Positions 12,701 to 27,700 of a stretch of DNA of 64,000 bases are shown here, piece after piece (positions within the stretch are counted from its first letter, which is position 1; each line of letters opens with the position of its first letter). The stretch covers positions 78,215,676 to 78,279,675 of the forward strand of contig CM049316.1 in NCBI GenBank assembly GCA_026874595.1. The letters are read 5' to 3'. The notes under the pieces are model-generated. The model worked only from the letters and a program-made list of their open reading frames with translations. It made no database searches and was not told the origin of the DNA. A program made the translations under genes and the position numbers. The DNA is from Sipunculus nudus (taxonomy: Eukaryota; Annelida; Sipuncula; Golfingiida; Sipunculidae).

Positions 12701-15700
12701 TCATACATTTATTACAAGAAATTACTCTGTCTAGTTTTTAAAATTGTAGATTATGATTATTATGATATGTTTATTTATCTTAAAATTAGAAAATTGTAAT
12801 GGTGGCAGACATTTGGCAGGACTTTTTTTTAGCTCAGCTGACTATATGTCAACTGAACTATAGCGATGGTCCTTTATCCATCTGTCTGTCTGTCCATTGA
12901 ACTGTTTCTTTTTTTAACCCTTGGACCTACATCTCTGAAATTTGGCATACAGTTAATTGTAAAAAAAACTCTCCTACCATACTGAACATTGGGTCACTAT
13001 GACTTCTTTTCTTTGGGATATTAAGGGAAAACCTCAATTTTCCATTAAAAACACATTGTCGCACTTCAAGACTGCCTAATATAACAAGTGACCCATGGGT
13101 CATGACTCTCAGCTGACTGGGAAAAGTTTCGCAAAAGGAAATTTTATCAACTGAATGGTAGTAATTACCCATTCAACTGAAGCATCAAACAGATAAACCA
13201 ACAGGCCAAGATTGTGTCTGTATTTATATATCTCAAAAATAGAGAAAAAATGCGTAAACTTTAAAAAAATACAGGTGGCTCCACGAGTCTGCAGAAACTA
13301 ATAAAAACACATGGTCAATATCCATGCAAAGAATCATGGTGATCTCTGCATTAGTTTTTTAGATACTTCAGCTTTTGTATCAAATTTTCCATTATTCTGA
13401 AGGATACTTCTGATTCCTGTAGCTTGAAGGATATGGGTAACAGAGACCTAATTTCAGGTTTCCACATACACTTTTCATGAGTCTCCTTGCATGACAAGAA
13501 TGAAGATTCTAGGTCCAGTTGTTACAATTTGTGCCATGTTAACAGATGACAGCATCCTGAAAGGTCTCAAAAAGAGAAAAAAATTCGAAAAATTGAATAA
13601 AATATAGGTGGCACCACCAGTCTGCAGAAACTGATGAAACACTCCATTATCAATATCCATGCAAAGAATCATGGTGATCTCTGCATTAGTTGTTCAGATA
13701 CTTCATCATTTGTATAAAAATTTTCCATTATTTTGAGGGATACTTCGGAGTCCTATAGCTTGAAGGATATGGGAAACAGAGACCTTATTTCAGGTTTCCA
13801 CAGAAACTTTTCATGGGCCTCCTTGCATGACAAGAATGAAGAATCTAGGTCCAGTTGTTACGATACATACCCTGTTGACAGATAACAACATCTTTAAAGG
13901 TCTCAAAAATTAGAGAAAAAAATCGTAAAAATTTGAAAAAAATAGAGGATGCGCACCCAGTCTGCAGAAACTGATGGAACACCTCATGATCAATATGTAT
14001 GCCAAAAATCATGAACATCAGTGTTGTAGTTATTGAGATACTGCAGTTTTTGTATCAAATTTTTCATTATTCTGGGGAGTATTTTGGAGCCAAACAGCTT
14101 AAAGGATATGGGTAACAGAGACCTAATTTCTGGTTTCCATGGAGACTTTTCATAGGTCTCTCACTATGTCAAGAATAAAGATTCTAGGTCCAGTCTTTAC
14201 GATTTGTGCCCTGTTAACAGATGTTCACATTTTTAAAGGTCTCAAAAATACAGAAAAAAATTTGTAAAAAATAAAAAAATACAGGTGTCACCATCAGTCT
14301 GCAGGAACTGATGAAAAATCTCATGATCAATATGTATGCCAAAAATCATTACCATCAGTGATGGAGTTAATGAGATATTGAAGTTTTGTATGAAATTTTT
14401 GACTATTCTGGGGGGTACTTTGGGGCCCCATAGCTCAGAGGATATGGGTAACAGAGACCTAATTTCTGGTTTCCAAGGAGATTTTTCATTGACCTCTCAG
14501 AATCTTAAGTAACAAGTTTCTAGGTCCAGTGGTTACAATTTGTGCCAGGTTAACAGACAGACGGACGGACAGCAGACGATGGACAAAGAGTGATCGCTAA
14601 AGCTCAGCATGACTGAAAGTCAGCTGAGCTAAAAAACACAGATCTTTTTGATTATATTTAAAATAAATAGTCCTTTATTAGGTCAGTATTGTGTAGTTTC
14701 TTGAAGTTATGGGCCTGAACATACTGCACATTGTAAAAAATCAGGTAAGATATTTACTTTATATGAGAAATGTTGAAGCTTGAGGCTTTTTTTCAGGGAT
14801 ATAACTTTTATAGCTCAGCTGACTATAAGTCATCTTTGTTTGCCCTGTATGTATATGCAGAAGTGTTAATCCCCCCCCCCCCCCCACTCCCCCCTTCTGC
14901 TGCCATTTATTCCTTTGAACCTTTGCACTGGGGCATGAAGTGTTAATCCCACCATCCCCCCCCCCCCCTCCCCCCTGCCATTTATTCCTTTGCATCTGTA
15001 CACTGGGACATCAGTTTTATTGCAAATGTGTAAAATATAATTAATTTAAAGAATAAATGGATTATAAATAATTAAGATTTATTTGAAACATATTCTTTTC
15101 TCAGGAGAATGGAACAAAAAGTGATCAGCTCTGTCTGTCCATCATCTGTTCATTATCATTAAATTTATAATAATTTAATATGAAATATTTCCTATAAGCA
15201 CTGTTGAAATAACTTTCATATGCTGTATGTTTATGGATTTAAGCTATTAAAGTTTGAAATTTGAAATCAACTTATATATTCAGGTATGTAATATTGCAGA
15301 TTATAAACTTTAAAAAAAAATTAATATAATAAAAGAAATAAGAAATAATTGAAACTTCATATATTATCAGCTTTGTTTGTGTACCAGTCTGTCTGTCCTT
15401 TTTAGCTCAGCTGACTATAAGTCATCTGAGCTACAGTCGTGGTCCTTTGTCCGTCGTCCGTGCGTCCGTCTGTCCGTTAAGAGGGCACGTTTTAAAACCG
15501 TTAGACCCATGAATCCAAAATTTTGCACACAGTTAGATGTCTCCGAAATCTCCTACCATACCGAAAATTAGGTCACTAGGACTTCGTTCCTTCGAAATAT
15601 AAAGGAAAAACCTCCGTTTTCCATTAAAAAGCCATTGTTACACTTCAAGGCTGCCTGATATCAAAACTACTGGTATGTTTTTGATTATATTTAGTATCCA

Positions 15701-18700
15701 TATTTTTCCATACATTTTCTATTAATATACCCAAAATTATGTCAGTATTGAATATTGTTTTGAAGGTCCAAATATAATGCAATTTTTTAAAAATCATAAA
15801 ATATATATACTCACTTAACATGAGAATTGTTGAAGCTGGAGACTTTTTTTCAGGGATATAACTTTATTAAATCAAAATTCAATTGTTAACCCAAAATTAG
15901 ATCTGAATTTTGCAAATTTTTTTAGTTATTAGCATAAATAAAAAATCAATACCTTAAATTTTGACCAACTTTGGCTACGGCACGTTTTTTCCCCTGTAAG
16001 CACTGTTGATTTAATTTTCACAGCATATATACATAAGGATTTAATCTTTTAAAATTTGAAATTTCAAAGGAATTGATTGAAAAGAGAAGCTTTTATTCAA
16101 ATTTCCATACACCATGTCATGTGTTGTTTAAATCAGGCCCAACTAGTATTACAGCCTTCACTTGTAATTATGTAACCCTCTCCAGGCAGCTTGCCTTGGC
16201 TCAGCTTGGCCACTACCAGCAGGCTTCCCCTCTGCCCTGCACTCCCCCCCCCCCCAGCTGGTGCATAAACTAGATGAATATTATAATTTTCTGTATATTC
16301 ATTCTTATTCTAGGCTGTGCTACATTTTAGATTTTGTATTGTACCACCAGGGTTACAATGTTTAAAGTGCACATTTAATTGTGGTATATTGCTATGAAAG
16401 TGTTGATGTTCATCAGATAAGTAATTCTTTACTTCAGAAGAGTAAAAACTTCACCAGGTGTGAAACTGATTATTAATTCCAGTAAAAAACTATAGCTGAG
16501 ATAGTAATTAGCACAATGATGATGTTTGTCCCTCATTCAACTTACAGTGTGTATACTTTATTTGAAAAGATGGTTTTATTTTATCAGATTTACTGAATCT
16601 TTTATTTTTGTGAATAAAATTAAGCATGTACTGAAAGCTCCTATGTACAACATTTTTCAATAGTGATTCAAAGAATAATCTTGAAGATGCCATGTTGTGG
16701 CATTATTTTCTTTTAAATTCACTTTAAACATTTGTGATTTAAAAATAATAATATATGTGTACATGCATAATATGACCCGATATGAGTTAAATAAATAATG
16801 ATTGCAACTTAGAATTCTGAAATTTTAACTTATATTTTCAGAATTTTTTTATTACAAATTTATAAAATTTGTAAATAAAAAAAATGAATCTGATAAAAAC
16901 TGTTAATAGAAAAAGTGGATAGTGGATATGCTTAAAAAAATAGGCTTAAATACAACCTTAAATGCATTATTCCCTTCAAAGTGAAATAAAGTCCATTCTG
17001 TCCACTTGCCTGTCCATCTGTAAATTTTTCATATGCATCACAGTATCTCAAAATGTTTACTGTTTTTCTTCATGACAGTCTTGTCAGAGTATTAGTTTGC
17101 AATCATATATTTAGAACTTTACTATAACCATGTAGGAGGGCCCCTTCCCTCTTAGCTTTTCATATTCTTATATAAATGAAAAACATTACAATAGAATATT
17201 TCTACATCCATCTTCGTGCTGCCCTCACTTTTCCCTTCTCTGAACCCCATCCCGAAGTCAGCCTCAGTAAGCAAGAACAAGATGAATCAGATATATTCAT
17301 ACTTTAATATTTTGTATAACTATTCGTCCATAGGTACCTATGTTCATGCCAGAAATTATGTCAATATTGTGTAACATGTAGACATAGTGGGCATCACAAT
17401 AATGTACCTTGTCAAGACTAAAGAGATATTGTGTCATACAGTCACAAATTCATAAATCACTTCATCAGCATAGTTAATCATAACATCATATCTGTCAAAT
17501 TGAAAGCTTGCAGACTACCATACACTTTAGATCCTTCAGCAAATAGCCTTATCATCATTCTACTACTGCTTATTACTGCTGTCATTGCATTCATATTTGC
17601 CCAAATATATCACAGTTTTCAACCCCTCCTAAATAAATAAAAAATAAACCACTATATTTTACTCTATTAATCCATCAGTCAGGTAATTTCATTTATCATT
17701 TACTCACATATTACATTACATTCCTTTATAATAGCCCAACATGTCCATGATATTCATAAGCTTTATCGACTCGATATAGTATCACAGTGGAGAAACATTT
17801 ATAGTCCAATCACGATAAGCTGAACGCCGTGACCCATGGGTCCCTTGTTTTATTAGAAATCTATTTTCACACTTCAGGACTGCCTAATATCAAAACCACT
17901 CATCTGGTTTTCTTCATATTTACCATAAATATTCCTCTATATAGTTCCAATGTAGAATTATTAATTAAGTCAGTATTATTTAATTTAAAAAAGTTATGGG
18001 CCCAAACATAATGGACTTTGTAAAAAAATCAGGAGAGATATTTGGTCACTTAAGACCAAAAGTGTTAAAGGTAGGGATTTTTTACAGTAAAACAACTTTA
18101 ATTGATCAAAATTTAATTGTATACCAAAAATTAGAACAAAATCTGTTAAATTTTTTTAAATATTGGCAAAAATATAAAAATGGTACCTTAAACTTGCCTA
18201 TGTTTCACCATGGCACGTTTTTTCCCTGTAACTGCTGAGGATTTAATTTTCAAAGCATGTTTTTGTTACTATTTCAACTGTTAACACCAAAAATTTGAAA
18301 CCAGTTGATCAAAAACTGTAGATTTTATTCAAGTTTTTAAGCACTATGTCACACATATTGTTTACATCAAGCTAGTGTAATGCAGTTTGCTAGAGCTCAG
18401 CTCCCCAGCTTCAGCTCTAAGTTCCTTAAATTTTGCATACAGTTAGATGTCTCCAAAATCCCCCACCATGCCAAGAATTTGATCACTAGGACTCAATTCC
18501 TTTAAAATATTAATGAAAAACTTCATTTTTCCAGTAAAAACCCATTGTTACTCTGTAAGACTGCCTAATATCAAAATCACTGATCTGACTTTGATCATAT
18601 ATAATATACATATTTTTCTATACATCCGCTATGCACATGCCAGAAATGATGTCAGTATTGCTTAATTGTTTTAAGTTATGGGCCCAAACATAATCCACTT

Positions 18701-21700
18701 TTTAAAAAATCAAGAAATATATTTACTCCCTTAACAAGAGGATTGCTGAAGCTAGAGATTTTTTGTCAGGGATGTAATATTATTTAATCAAGATTCAATT
18801 GAATACAAAAAATTAGTTCTGAATTTTTTAAATTGTATAAGTTATTAGTATAAATATAAAATTAGTACCTTAAATTTTGCCCAACGTTGACCATGGCACG
18901 TTTTTTTCCTGAGAGCACTGTTGATATAATTTTCATATCATGCACACATAAGGATTTCATCTTTGTAGTTCAGAAAGCTGAAAGAAATTGGCCAAATATT
19001 ATTAATGTTTATATGAGACCATGTCAGACCCAGGCTCAATACAGCCCCTCTTGAGTCACCTGTATGTTGACCTTGTTGACCTTTCATCAGATTATGCACG
19101 CTTGAGCGAAGCATACACTGGGGCAGCCATGCAGGCAGCTAATGCCCAGCCACAGTTGATCCAAGTGTCCAACTCATCTAGTAGTTGTTTTGAAAAACAA
19201 TATAACAATAAACAATAAATTAATAATTTTTTATTGATTTTTAATAACAAATTAAAGTAAAAATTAATAGAAAAGGAATTTGTTAGTTGATAAGTAACAG
19301 GAAATTAACTTGCAGTTACTGATGATGTAAGAATCTTGTATGGATGGATAGAATGTCAGTGTCAGTGTTATTCCAAATAACACCAAGCAGTCACCTAAGG
19401 TGTTTTCATTTAAATTTTAATGATAAAAAAATAAATCATATTATTCATTACTAATCATTAGGGATCATATGGAGGAAATTAATGATAGACAAAGATGCAG
19501 TTGATAATATTAATCTAGAATTCTACCGTGTCTAGTGTGTAGATTGATGTGAAAGTAGTCCAGAGTGAATATATTACATTTATTTTTTTAAATATAAATA
19601 AAAGCCATAAAACCAGGTACTTATGATCATTATTTAAATTTGTGAATTTTGTATATTCTGGATTCTCAACATCATTGTTTGGCTAAAACTGAATAAATAC
19701 TAGACATGGTGCGAATGCTTTGCAAATGTATTAGAATACGAATATGAATATATACTGCATTAAAAAAATTTATTGCATAAGAATTGGAATTCAGGTAAAA
19801 ATGAAAGTATTTGAATACCAGTGCAGATACTTTCAAAATATATTCATGCATGCATTCATGAATATATTCTATAATATTATTTCAATAATTATTTCAGTTA
19901 TATTTTATTTTAAAAAATTCATATGATTTTCTTATTATTTTTTTTTTAATAAAAATTATATTGGCACAATATTTGTTATTAAATTTTAATAAATAGTTAA
20001 ACTCTTTTATTATATGTGCTGCTTATAAGTTATATGGCCAAGTCAAAATCTGTGTGACAATAGCACTCCATTTGTTAATAAAATAAATGAAATCAATCCT
20101 CTTCCCTGTCTCCAAAGATACTATCAAAATCATACATAAGCTTAACACCAACAACTCTTAATAAAACTTATATTTATTACCACACAAAACCAGCATGTGC
20201 CTCTTTCCCAAATCATATTTTTTATCATATATAACAGCTGAGTGTGGTGATCCATGGGTCCCTTGTTTTAATATTAATGAAAGCCATAAAAACATGGTAC
20301 TTATGATCATTATTTTAATTTGTGAAATTTGTATATCATGGATTCTCAACAATTTTGTTTTACTGAAACTGAATAAATTCTCATGAGATAAAATTTACGT
20401 GATAAAACTGAAAAATGGTGGATTCATGCAGCATCAGGCCAAGTCGAAACTTGTGTGACAATAGCACTCCATTTCTAAATGTAAATAATATAAGTGACAT
20501 CAATGCTCATCCCTATATCCAGATTTTATCCAAATCTTACATGACTTGAGTTAAACACTATCATCTCATAATACAGTTCTGTTACCACACAAAACTAGCA
20601 TTTGTCTACCCCCTCTTCCAAATCATATTTTGTGATCATATGTAACAGCTGAGCACCGTGATCCATGGGTCCCTTGTTTAGTTTAAGATATGATATCTTG
20701 TCATAACAAGTTTGAGGAATAAAATAGTAAATAATTTTCCTTAAGACCCATTCCTGGAACTTACCTGAAAGTGATATTTCAGCTTTGATTCAACTCAAGT
20801 GCAGGTAACAGGAGTAAATTACAATATCAGTTTGGTGCTAACAGATGCATGCCATGGAAGAGTTTCAAACTGGCAGTAATATGTATATTTCATTTCCAGT
20901 CCACTGCTGGGATTACCGAAGGTTTGTCGTTCAGCGGTCAAAGGTGCCACCAGTGGAAGAATTTGCATTCACAAGTGAAAAAATCAGTCGTAACTTCTCT
21001 AACTATTCGTCATGGCACTACCGCAGCAAGATGCTGCCCCTGATCCATCCTGATCCCCAGCATCCCGTTGGCGTGGAAGAAGATGCTCTGCTCAGTGGTC
21101 AGTATTGCCATAGAAAGATAAAAAATAATAATAATGATATTCAATGATAATGATAATTATGCTAACAATAATAATATTGACACAGTTGATATTGTGTTAC
21201 ATAAAGCAGACAATGCTCAATAAAAACCTTTGTCATCTACAGAATTTTAATTAAAATTGTTTCCAAAAAAAAAAATCAGAAACAGAGGATTTTATTAACT
21301 ATATTCTGAAGAGTAAAATACATTATAGACATATTATGCAAAGTATAAATTTTACAGTGCATAAACTCTTGTAAAAGGCTTTAAACAAACTCAGAGAATT
21401 AAATCAAGGAGTAATGTATTTCATCCCAGGTACACTGTGACTATATTTGTGACATTAAGTAAGAGCTTTGTTTTGTTTTATATCTATGTTGCAGAGTTTG
21501 AGCTGGTCCAGAATGCATTTTTTACTGATCCAAATGACCAGAGTGCTTGGTTTTATCATCGCTGGCTGCTTGGAAGAGGTTGGTCCAGATTCTGTTATTG
21601 GTTTAATTGTCTCCGTTCTCTTATATATATCAAGAACAAAGCAGGGCTCTCCACTATCAACAAATTACAGAGAGGTGCAACAAGTGGCTGGGTGATCAAC

Positions 21701-24700
21701 AAGCTTAAATTTGTAACAATTTTAATGCACTTTTTTATCATTTCATCATTTTATGTAAGATGGTTGTATCTTTTGAAGAAAGATTTGTTCTTTGAAGTAA
21801 AGGAGAACCATGAAAATAAATTTAATTTTATATTCTCTGGACAGTGATTTCACTGTCATTATTGCTGTTTTATTTTCCCAAAAAAACTGTTTTTCAAATG
21901 ATTAATATAAAAGTAAAAATGGTTTATTTTACCAGTGAAACTGTATGATATTATAATATATGATACTGTGATATATAATTAAAGGATATTATAAGTATAT
22001 AATGCATGATATTATGATATAATTATAGGATATTGTTTGTATATAATGCATTTTAAAAATTTTCTACTAAATTTTAATGAACAGGATTAATCTGTAGAGT
22101 CCCTCAATTTTTCATTTCCAAAAAAAATAAATAATTCATGTATGAGAACTAACAAGAATTTGTCAGTTATATCATTATATAATGTTAATCATTATTGTAT
22201 ATAAACCATTGCTACCTATATGTATTATTACCTTGTGGTATTTCAGGAAGTCCTGCTTTGTGTATTAGGAGTGCTTATACATGCAGAAAAACTGGACAGA
22301 CTGTTGTAGTGATATCCAAACCTGTAAAGGTAACATACAGTGATAGACTTTATCTATGGTTAATGTGAATGTAGGAAACAAAGGCCATGTTATGCCCATG
22401 GAAACCTTTCAGTTGATTTAATATTTCATTTTATATTTCATAATATTTGTGTAACATTGTAAGGTTGCCAGACCATGGTTTATTTTGATGTTACCCACAA
22501 GTTTTGTTTGAGTTGTAGGCTGTGGTTTTATGGTCAGGGCTTGAGTAGAACATACAAATGAGAGAAAGTAGTAAATTTAAAGCTTCAAGGCCAGTCTTAG
22601 AAGTGTTAAGTAAGTTGCAAATTTCATAGACTACTTGTATTCAACCCCGTTGGTAAAGAAAGATGTTTTCTTTATAGTTTGGCCTTTAGGGTTTAAAGCT
22701 AATGTTAACAAGTTCAATACATCACCTTTGTACTGTCAAGGAAAACCAGATATATAGAAGATATATTTAAATAATTTTTTCTATAGATAGAGTGCTGAGA
22801 GGTAAAATAAATGTGAAACTATTGTAATATATGCTCCTGCTATTTGTAGCATTTCTGTTGTGTTTGTCGCAGGTTGATAATTCCAGTGCAATAGAAATAA
22901 AAATAAATGAGGTCAGTATGGACGTCAAGTGGACCAGTCAAGGTCATGGAATGTTCAGCCAATTATGGGTAGGTATGATTGTCTTCTGTCTTTATCCAAT
23001 ACCTTCAAAGTCATGTGATCATACTTTCTGATATCATACTTCCACATCAAGAACAACCATGGAGATAACATGCACGGGGATGTGCCATTATGTAAATTGT
23101 GCCAAAATGTGAACTCAATGTGATGGTGTATATTGACATCACACTTGAATATACAATCTTTTAGGATCTTTTGTATGAAAGATCAGATGTTTATACCTAA
23201 AATATGTTTTATTGCAATCTCACTGCTGTGTGTTTTAAAATCTTATATATTACAAAAATGATATTAGTTTTTGTCATAAATGCTAATATATTATCTTAGT
23301 TATTTATGCATGGAATGTTTGAGTTCTCTTCAAATTTTTAGTAGAATTCCTTTAAATGTCCTATATATTTAATATTCCTATAATTCTGTTTTAATTACAT
23401 GATTTGATCCAGACTAATTTTGGGTCCTGTATTTACAACATGTATTAACCATGCTGAAGTCTGTTCACAGCACTTAATTCTTGTACATCAACCCCCTCCC
23501 ATATGGCACTATTCTGATTGAGTACATACAGTTAAAAATATAATTTTTTGTTAAATTTCTTTTATTCTCCTCTGCATTTATCATCAAACTATAATAGGTA
23601 CTATCCAGTGGTCAGATTTAATCATAAAATCATGTAGTGCTCATACCTGTTTAGCAGAAAATTTTGCGATTATTATATTTTTCCATGATCATATGACATT
23701 TTTATTGAAACATAAAAAAAGGTAAAAAAAAAAATCTGGCCATCTGTCTGTTAACCGGGCAATTTATGGGCCAGAACATTATGCACTTTGTAAAAATCAG
23801 GAAATATATTTACTCACTTAAATCTTCTAACACAATATCCTGGGAGTTTTGAGGCAAGTTTTTTTTGCATTCAGACAGTCAGACGGGGCACAGATTGAAT
23901 CGATAAGGCCTAGAAACCTCCAACATGACATTTAGGGAGGTCCTAGGCAAATCTCCATGGAAATCTGAAATGCTGTCATGGTGACCAATATTTTGTGACC
24001 TACAGGCCAAAAACATTACGGGCGCCCTGAATGTCAGATGGGGACAAATCGTATATGTTAGGTGTAGAATCTTCTTACTTAATATCCTGGGGGTTTCTAG
24101 GCAAATCTCCTTGGAAATCTGAAATAAGGTCATAGTAAACTATGTTTTGTGACCTATGGGTCGAAAACATGATTTAGAGCACCCAGACATTCAGATGGGG
24201 CACAAATAGTATCCATTAGGCCAAGAATCCTCCAACATGACATTAAGAGAGGTCCTAGGCAAATGTCCTTGGAAACCTGAAATTATGTCACTGTGATCTA
24301 TATGAAAAAGATGTATGAACACCTTGAGTGTCAGATCACAAAAAATCATATCTGTTATCCCTAGAATCTCCTTACACAATTTCCTGGGAGGCCCTAGACA
24401 GATCTCCTTGGAAACCTGAAATTGGGTCATGGTGACCTACACTTTGTAAACTACAAGACAAAAACCTGATTTTGAGCCTCCTGAATGTCAGATGGGCACA
24501 AATCATATCTGTAAGGCCTAGAATCTTTTAATGCTATATCCTGGGAGGTCCTAGGCAAATCTCCTTGGAAACCTGATATTAGGTCATGGTGACTAACATT
24601 TTGTGACCTACAGGCTGAAAACAGGATTTTGAGCACCTAAAAAGTAAGACTGGGCACACATTGTATCTGTTAGGCCTAGAATCTTCTAATGTAACATTCT

Positions 24701-27700
24701 GAGACTTCCTTGGCCAGTTACCTTGGAAAACTGAAATTAGGTCACCGTGACCTATATTTTGCAACATATCAGAAAAGATGTGATATAAGCACCCAGCCAG
24801 TCAGACAGGGCACAAATTGTATCCATGAGCCCTAGACTCTTCTAACATGACATTCAGGGAAATCCTTGGCAATACTCCTTGGAAACCTGAAATTGGATCA
24901 TGTTGACCTATATTCTTCTAGCTATGGACCAGAAACATGATTTTGAGCAACCAGACAGACAAGATACAAATTGTATCCATTTTCCTTGGAACCCTATATT
25001 GTGAAATCCAGGGGGGTCCTGGGCAGGTCTCCTGTGAATCCTGAAATTTTTATTTTCTGTCCATTATTCAACATTGTAACTTTAGCCATAGGCTATTCTC
25101 ACAGATAATTTATAACATTAATAAAAAATATGAGCACCAAGTCAAAATTAGCTGAGCGTCATGGCTCTTGGGCCACTTGTTTCAGGGAAATAACTATTTG
25201 ATCAAGAATTAATTGTATAATGAAAATATGATCTGTTTTTTGAAAATTTGTATATTATTATTATAAATATAAAATCAGCACCTTAAATTTTGCCCAAATT
25301 TGAACATGGCATGCCTTTTACCTGTAAATGCTGTTGATTTAATTTTCACAGCATGCTTACATGATCATTTCATCTGTTAAAATCTGAAATTTCAATTAAT
25401 TGAAAAGAGCAGCTTTTATTTAAGTTTTCATACTCCATGTCAAGTGTTGTTTACACCAAGCCCACCTAGTTTCACCTGTGTTATGTAACCCACTCCAGGC
25501 AGCTTGCTTTGGATCAGCTTGGCCCCTACTGACAGGCTTCCCCTCTGCCCTGCACCCCTCCCCCCCCCCCCCAGGATCGTGCATAAACTAGATAATTTTT
25601 TTTTTTTAAGTAGATAAATTTTATAATTTCTGTATTTGATTCATTTTTATTCTAGGCTTTTGCTACATTTTAGATTTTGTAATAATAATAATAAAATATA
25701 CATGTATGCATAATATGACCTGATGTGAGCTAAACTCGAGATAAATAATGATGCAACTTACAATTCTGATAATTTAATTAATAATTTTTTTCAGATTTTT
25801 TTAATACAAATTTATAAAACCTGTAAATTAAAAAAGAATCTGATAAAAACTATTAACGTAAAAAGTGGATATGCTTAAAAAAATAGGGTTTAATATAAAG
25901 TTGAATGCATTATTCTCCTGAAAGTGATATAAAGGTATCAGTCCATTCTGTCCACTTGCCTGTCCATCTGTAAATCTTTAATATGCATCACAGTATCTCA
26001 AAATGTTTACTGTATTTCTTCATGACAGTCTTGTCAGAGTATTAGTTTTGCAATCATATATTTAGAACTTAAATATAACCAAGAAGTAGGGCCATTTCCT
26101 CTTAGCTTCTCATTTACTTATACATATGAAAATCATTACAATAGAAATCAGCATTATTTGCATTTGCTAAAATTTTTCAGTTACAGGCTTGTTTGCTCAA
26201 TGCTGACTGATTACAGGCAAGCACACTGTTTGATAAGCATCACAGAGCCACCAGTTATCATCTGTGTATATGTTCTTGTCTACATTGCGTCGATGTTGAT
26301 ATTAATAAACCATGAAATGTTACATTACATTCTCTTTCCATGAATTCCATAACCCACAATATGCTTTTTGCACAAAAACCACAAAAGTTTTAATCCCAAA
26401 ATATTTTCTGAATCTACTGTTGTCTGTAATTTAGCACATCATTAGGACATACTCTGAATGATGTGACTAAAAAAAAAAAAAAATAAACATCAGTAAGACA
26501 TTTCCACCTTGGAAGAATAAATTTAGTGAATGTTTTACTGTCTTTTGTTTTTTTCTCAGGTTTCCTATCTACCTAAAGATCATTTACAAGAAAAGGGTGA
26601 ATATACAGTCAAGGTCACCCTGAAAGAAGGGGGCAGTTCTGTTACCATGACAATGAGAGCTGAGGACCAGGAAACCTCATATTCAAAAGACTATAAGCCT
26701 GGAACAATGTTCAGGTCAGCATATAGTAATTGGTCCTAGTGGGGTAGTTGGTTCAGGACAGCATATAGTAATTGGTCCTAGTGGGGTAGTTGGTTCAGGA
26801 CAGCATATAGTAATTGGTCTATTGGGGTAGTTGGTTCAGGACAGCATAAAGTAATTGGTCTAGTGGGGTAGTTGGTTCAGGTCAGCATAAAGTAATTGGT
26901 CCTAGTTTGGTAGTTGGTTCAGGACAGCATATAGTAATTGGTCTAGTGGGGTAGTTGGTTCAGGTCAGCATATAGTAATTGGACTAGTGGGGTAGTTGGT
27001 TCAGGTCAGCATATAGTAATTGGTCCTTGTGGGGTAGTTGGTTGTGGTCAGTATATAGTAATTGGTCCTAGTGGGGTAGTTGGTTCAGGACAGCATATAG
27101 TAATTGGTCTAGTGGGGTAGTTGGTTCAGGTCAGCATATAGTAATTGGTCTTAGTGGGGTAGTTGATTCAGGTCAGCATATATTTATTGGTCCTAGTGGG
27201 ATAGTTAGTTCAGGTCAGCATATACTTTTTGATCCCAGTTGGGTAGTTGGCGCTTGTCAGCATATACTTATTGATCCCAGTGGGGTAGTTGGTTGTGGTC
27301 AGCATATACTTCTTGGTCCTAGTGGGATAGTTGGTTCAGGTCAGCATATAGTATTTGGTCCTAGTTCTGTAGTTGGTCCAGGTCAGCATATAGTAATTGG
27401 CTCTAGTAGGGTAGACGGTTTAGGTCAGCATATACTTATTGGTCTAGTGGGGCAGTTGTTCAGGTCAGCATATAATAATTGGTCCTGGTGGGGTAGTTGG
27501 TGCAGGTCAGCATAGTGTAATTGGACCTAGTGGGGTAGTTGGTTCAGGACAGCATATAGAATTTAGTCCTAGTGGGGTAGTTGGTTCAGGTCAGCATATA
27601 GTAATTGGTCATAATGGGAGAGTTGGTTCAGGTCAGCATATACTTATTATCCTAGTATTTTAGTTGGTTGTGGTCAGCATATACTTCTTGGTCCTAGTGG

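Noticed and set aside
19021-19218. 65-codon frame with more balanced composition in RABGGTA intron 4
   Set aside because: It has a start and stop but no recognisable family or splice sites, and it lies among diverged repeats. Left as a note only.
21437-21847. 136-codon plus-strand ORF as a separate gene
   Set aside because: Only 21495-21578 is conserved (RABGGTA exon 6). The rest is intron read-through.
23879-24767. Minus-strand frames with repeated [23 protein letters not shown]-like peptides
   Set aside because: They come from the 155-bp non-coding repeat unit. The frames are short, overlapping and without starts.
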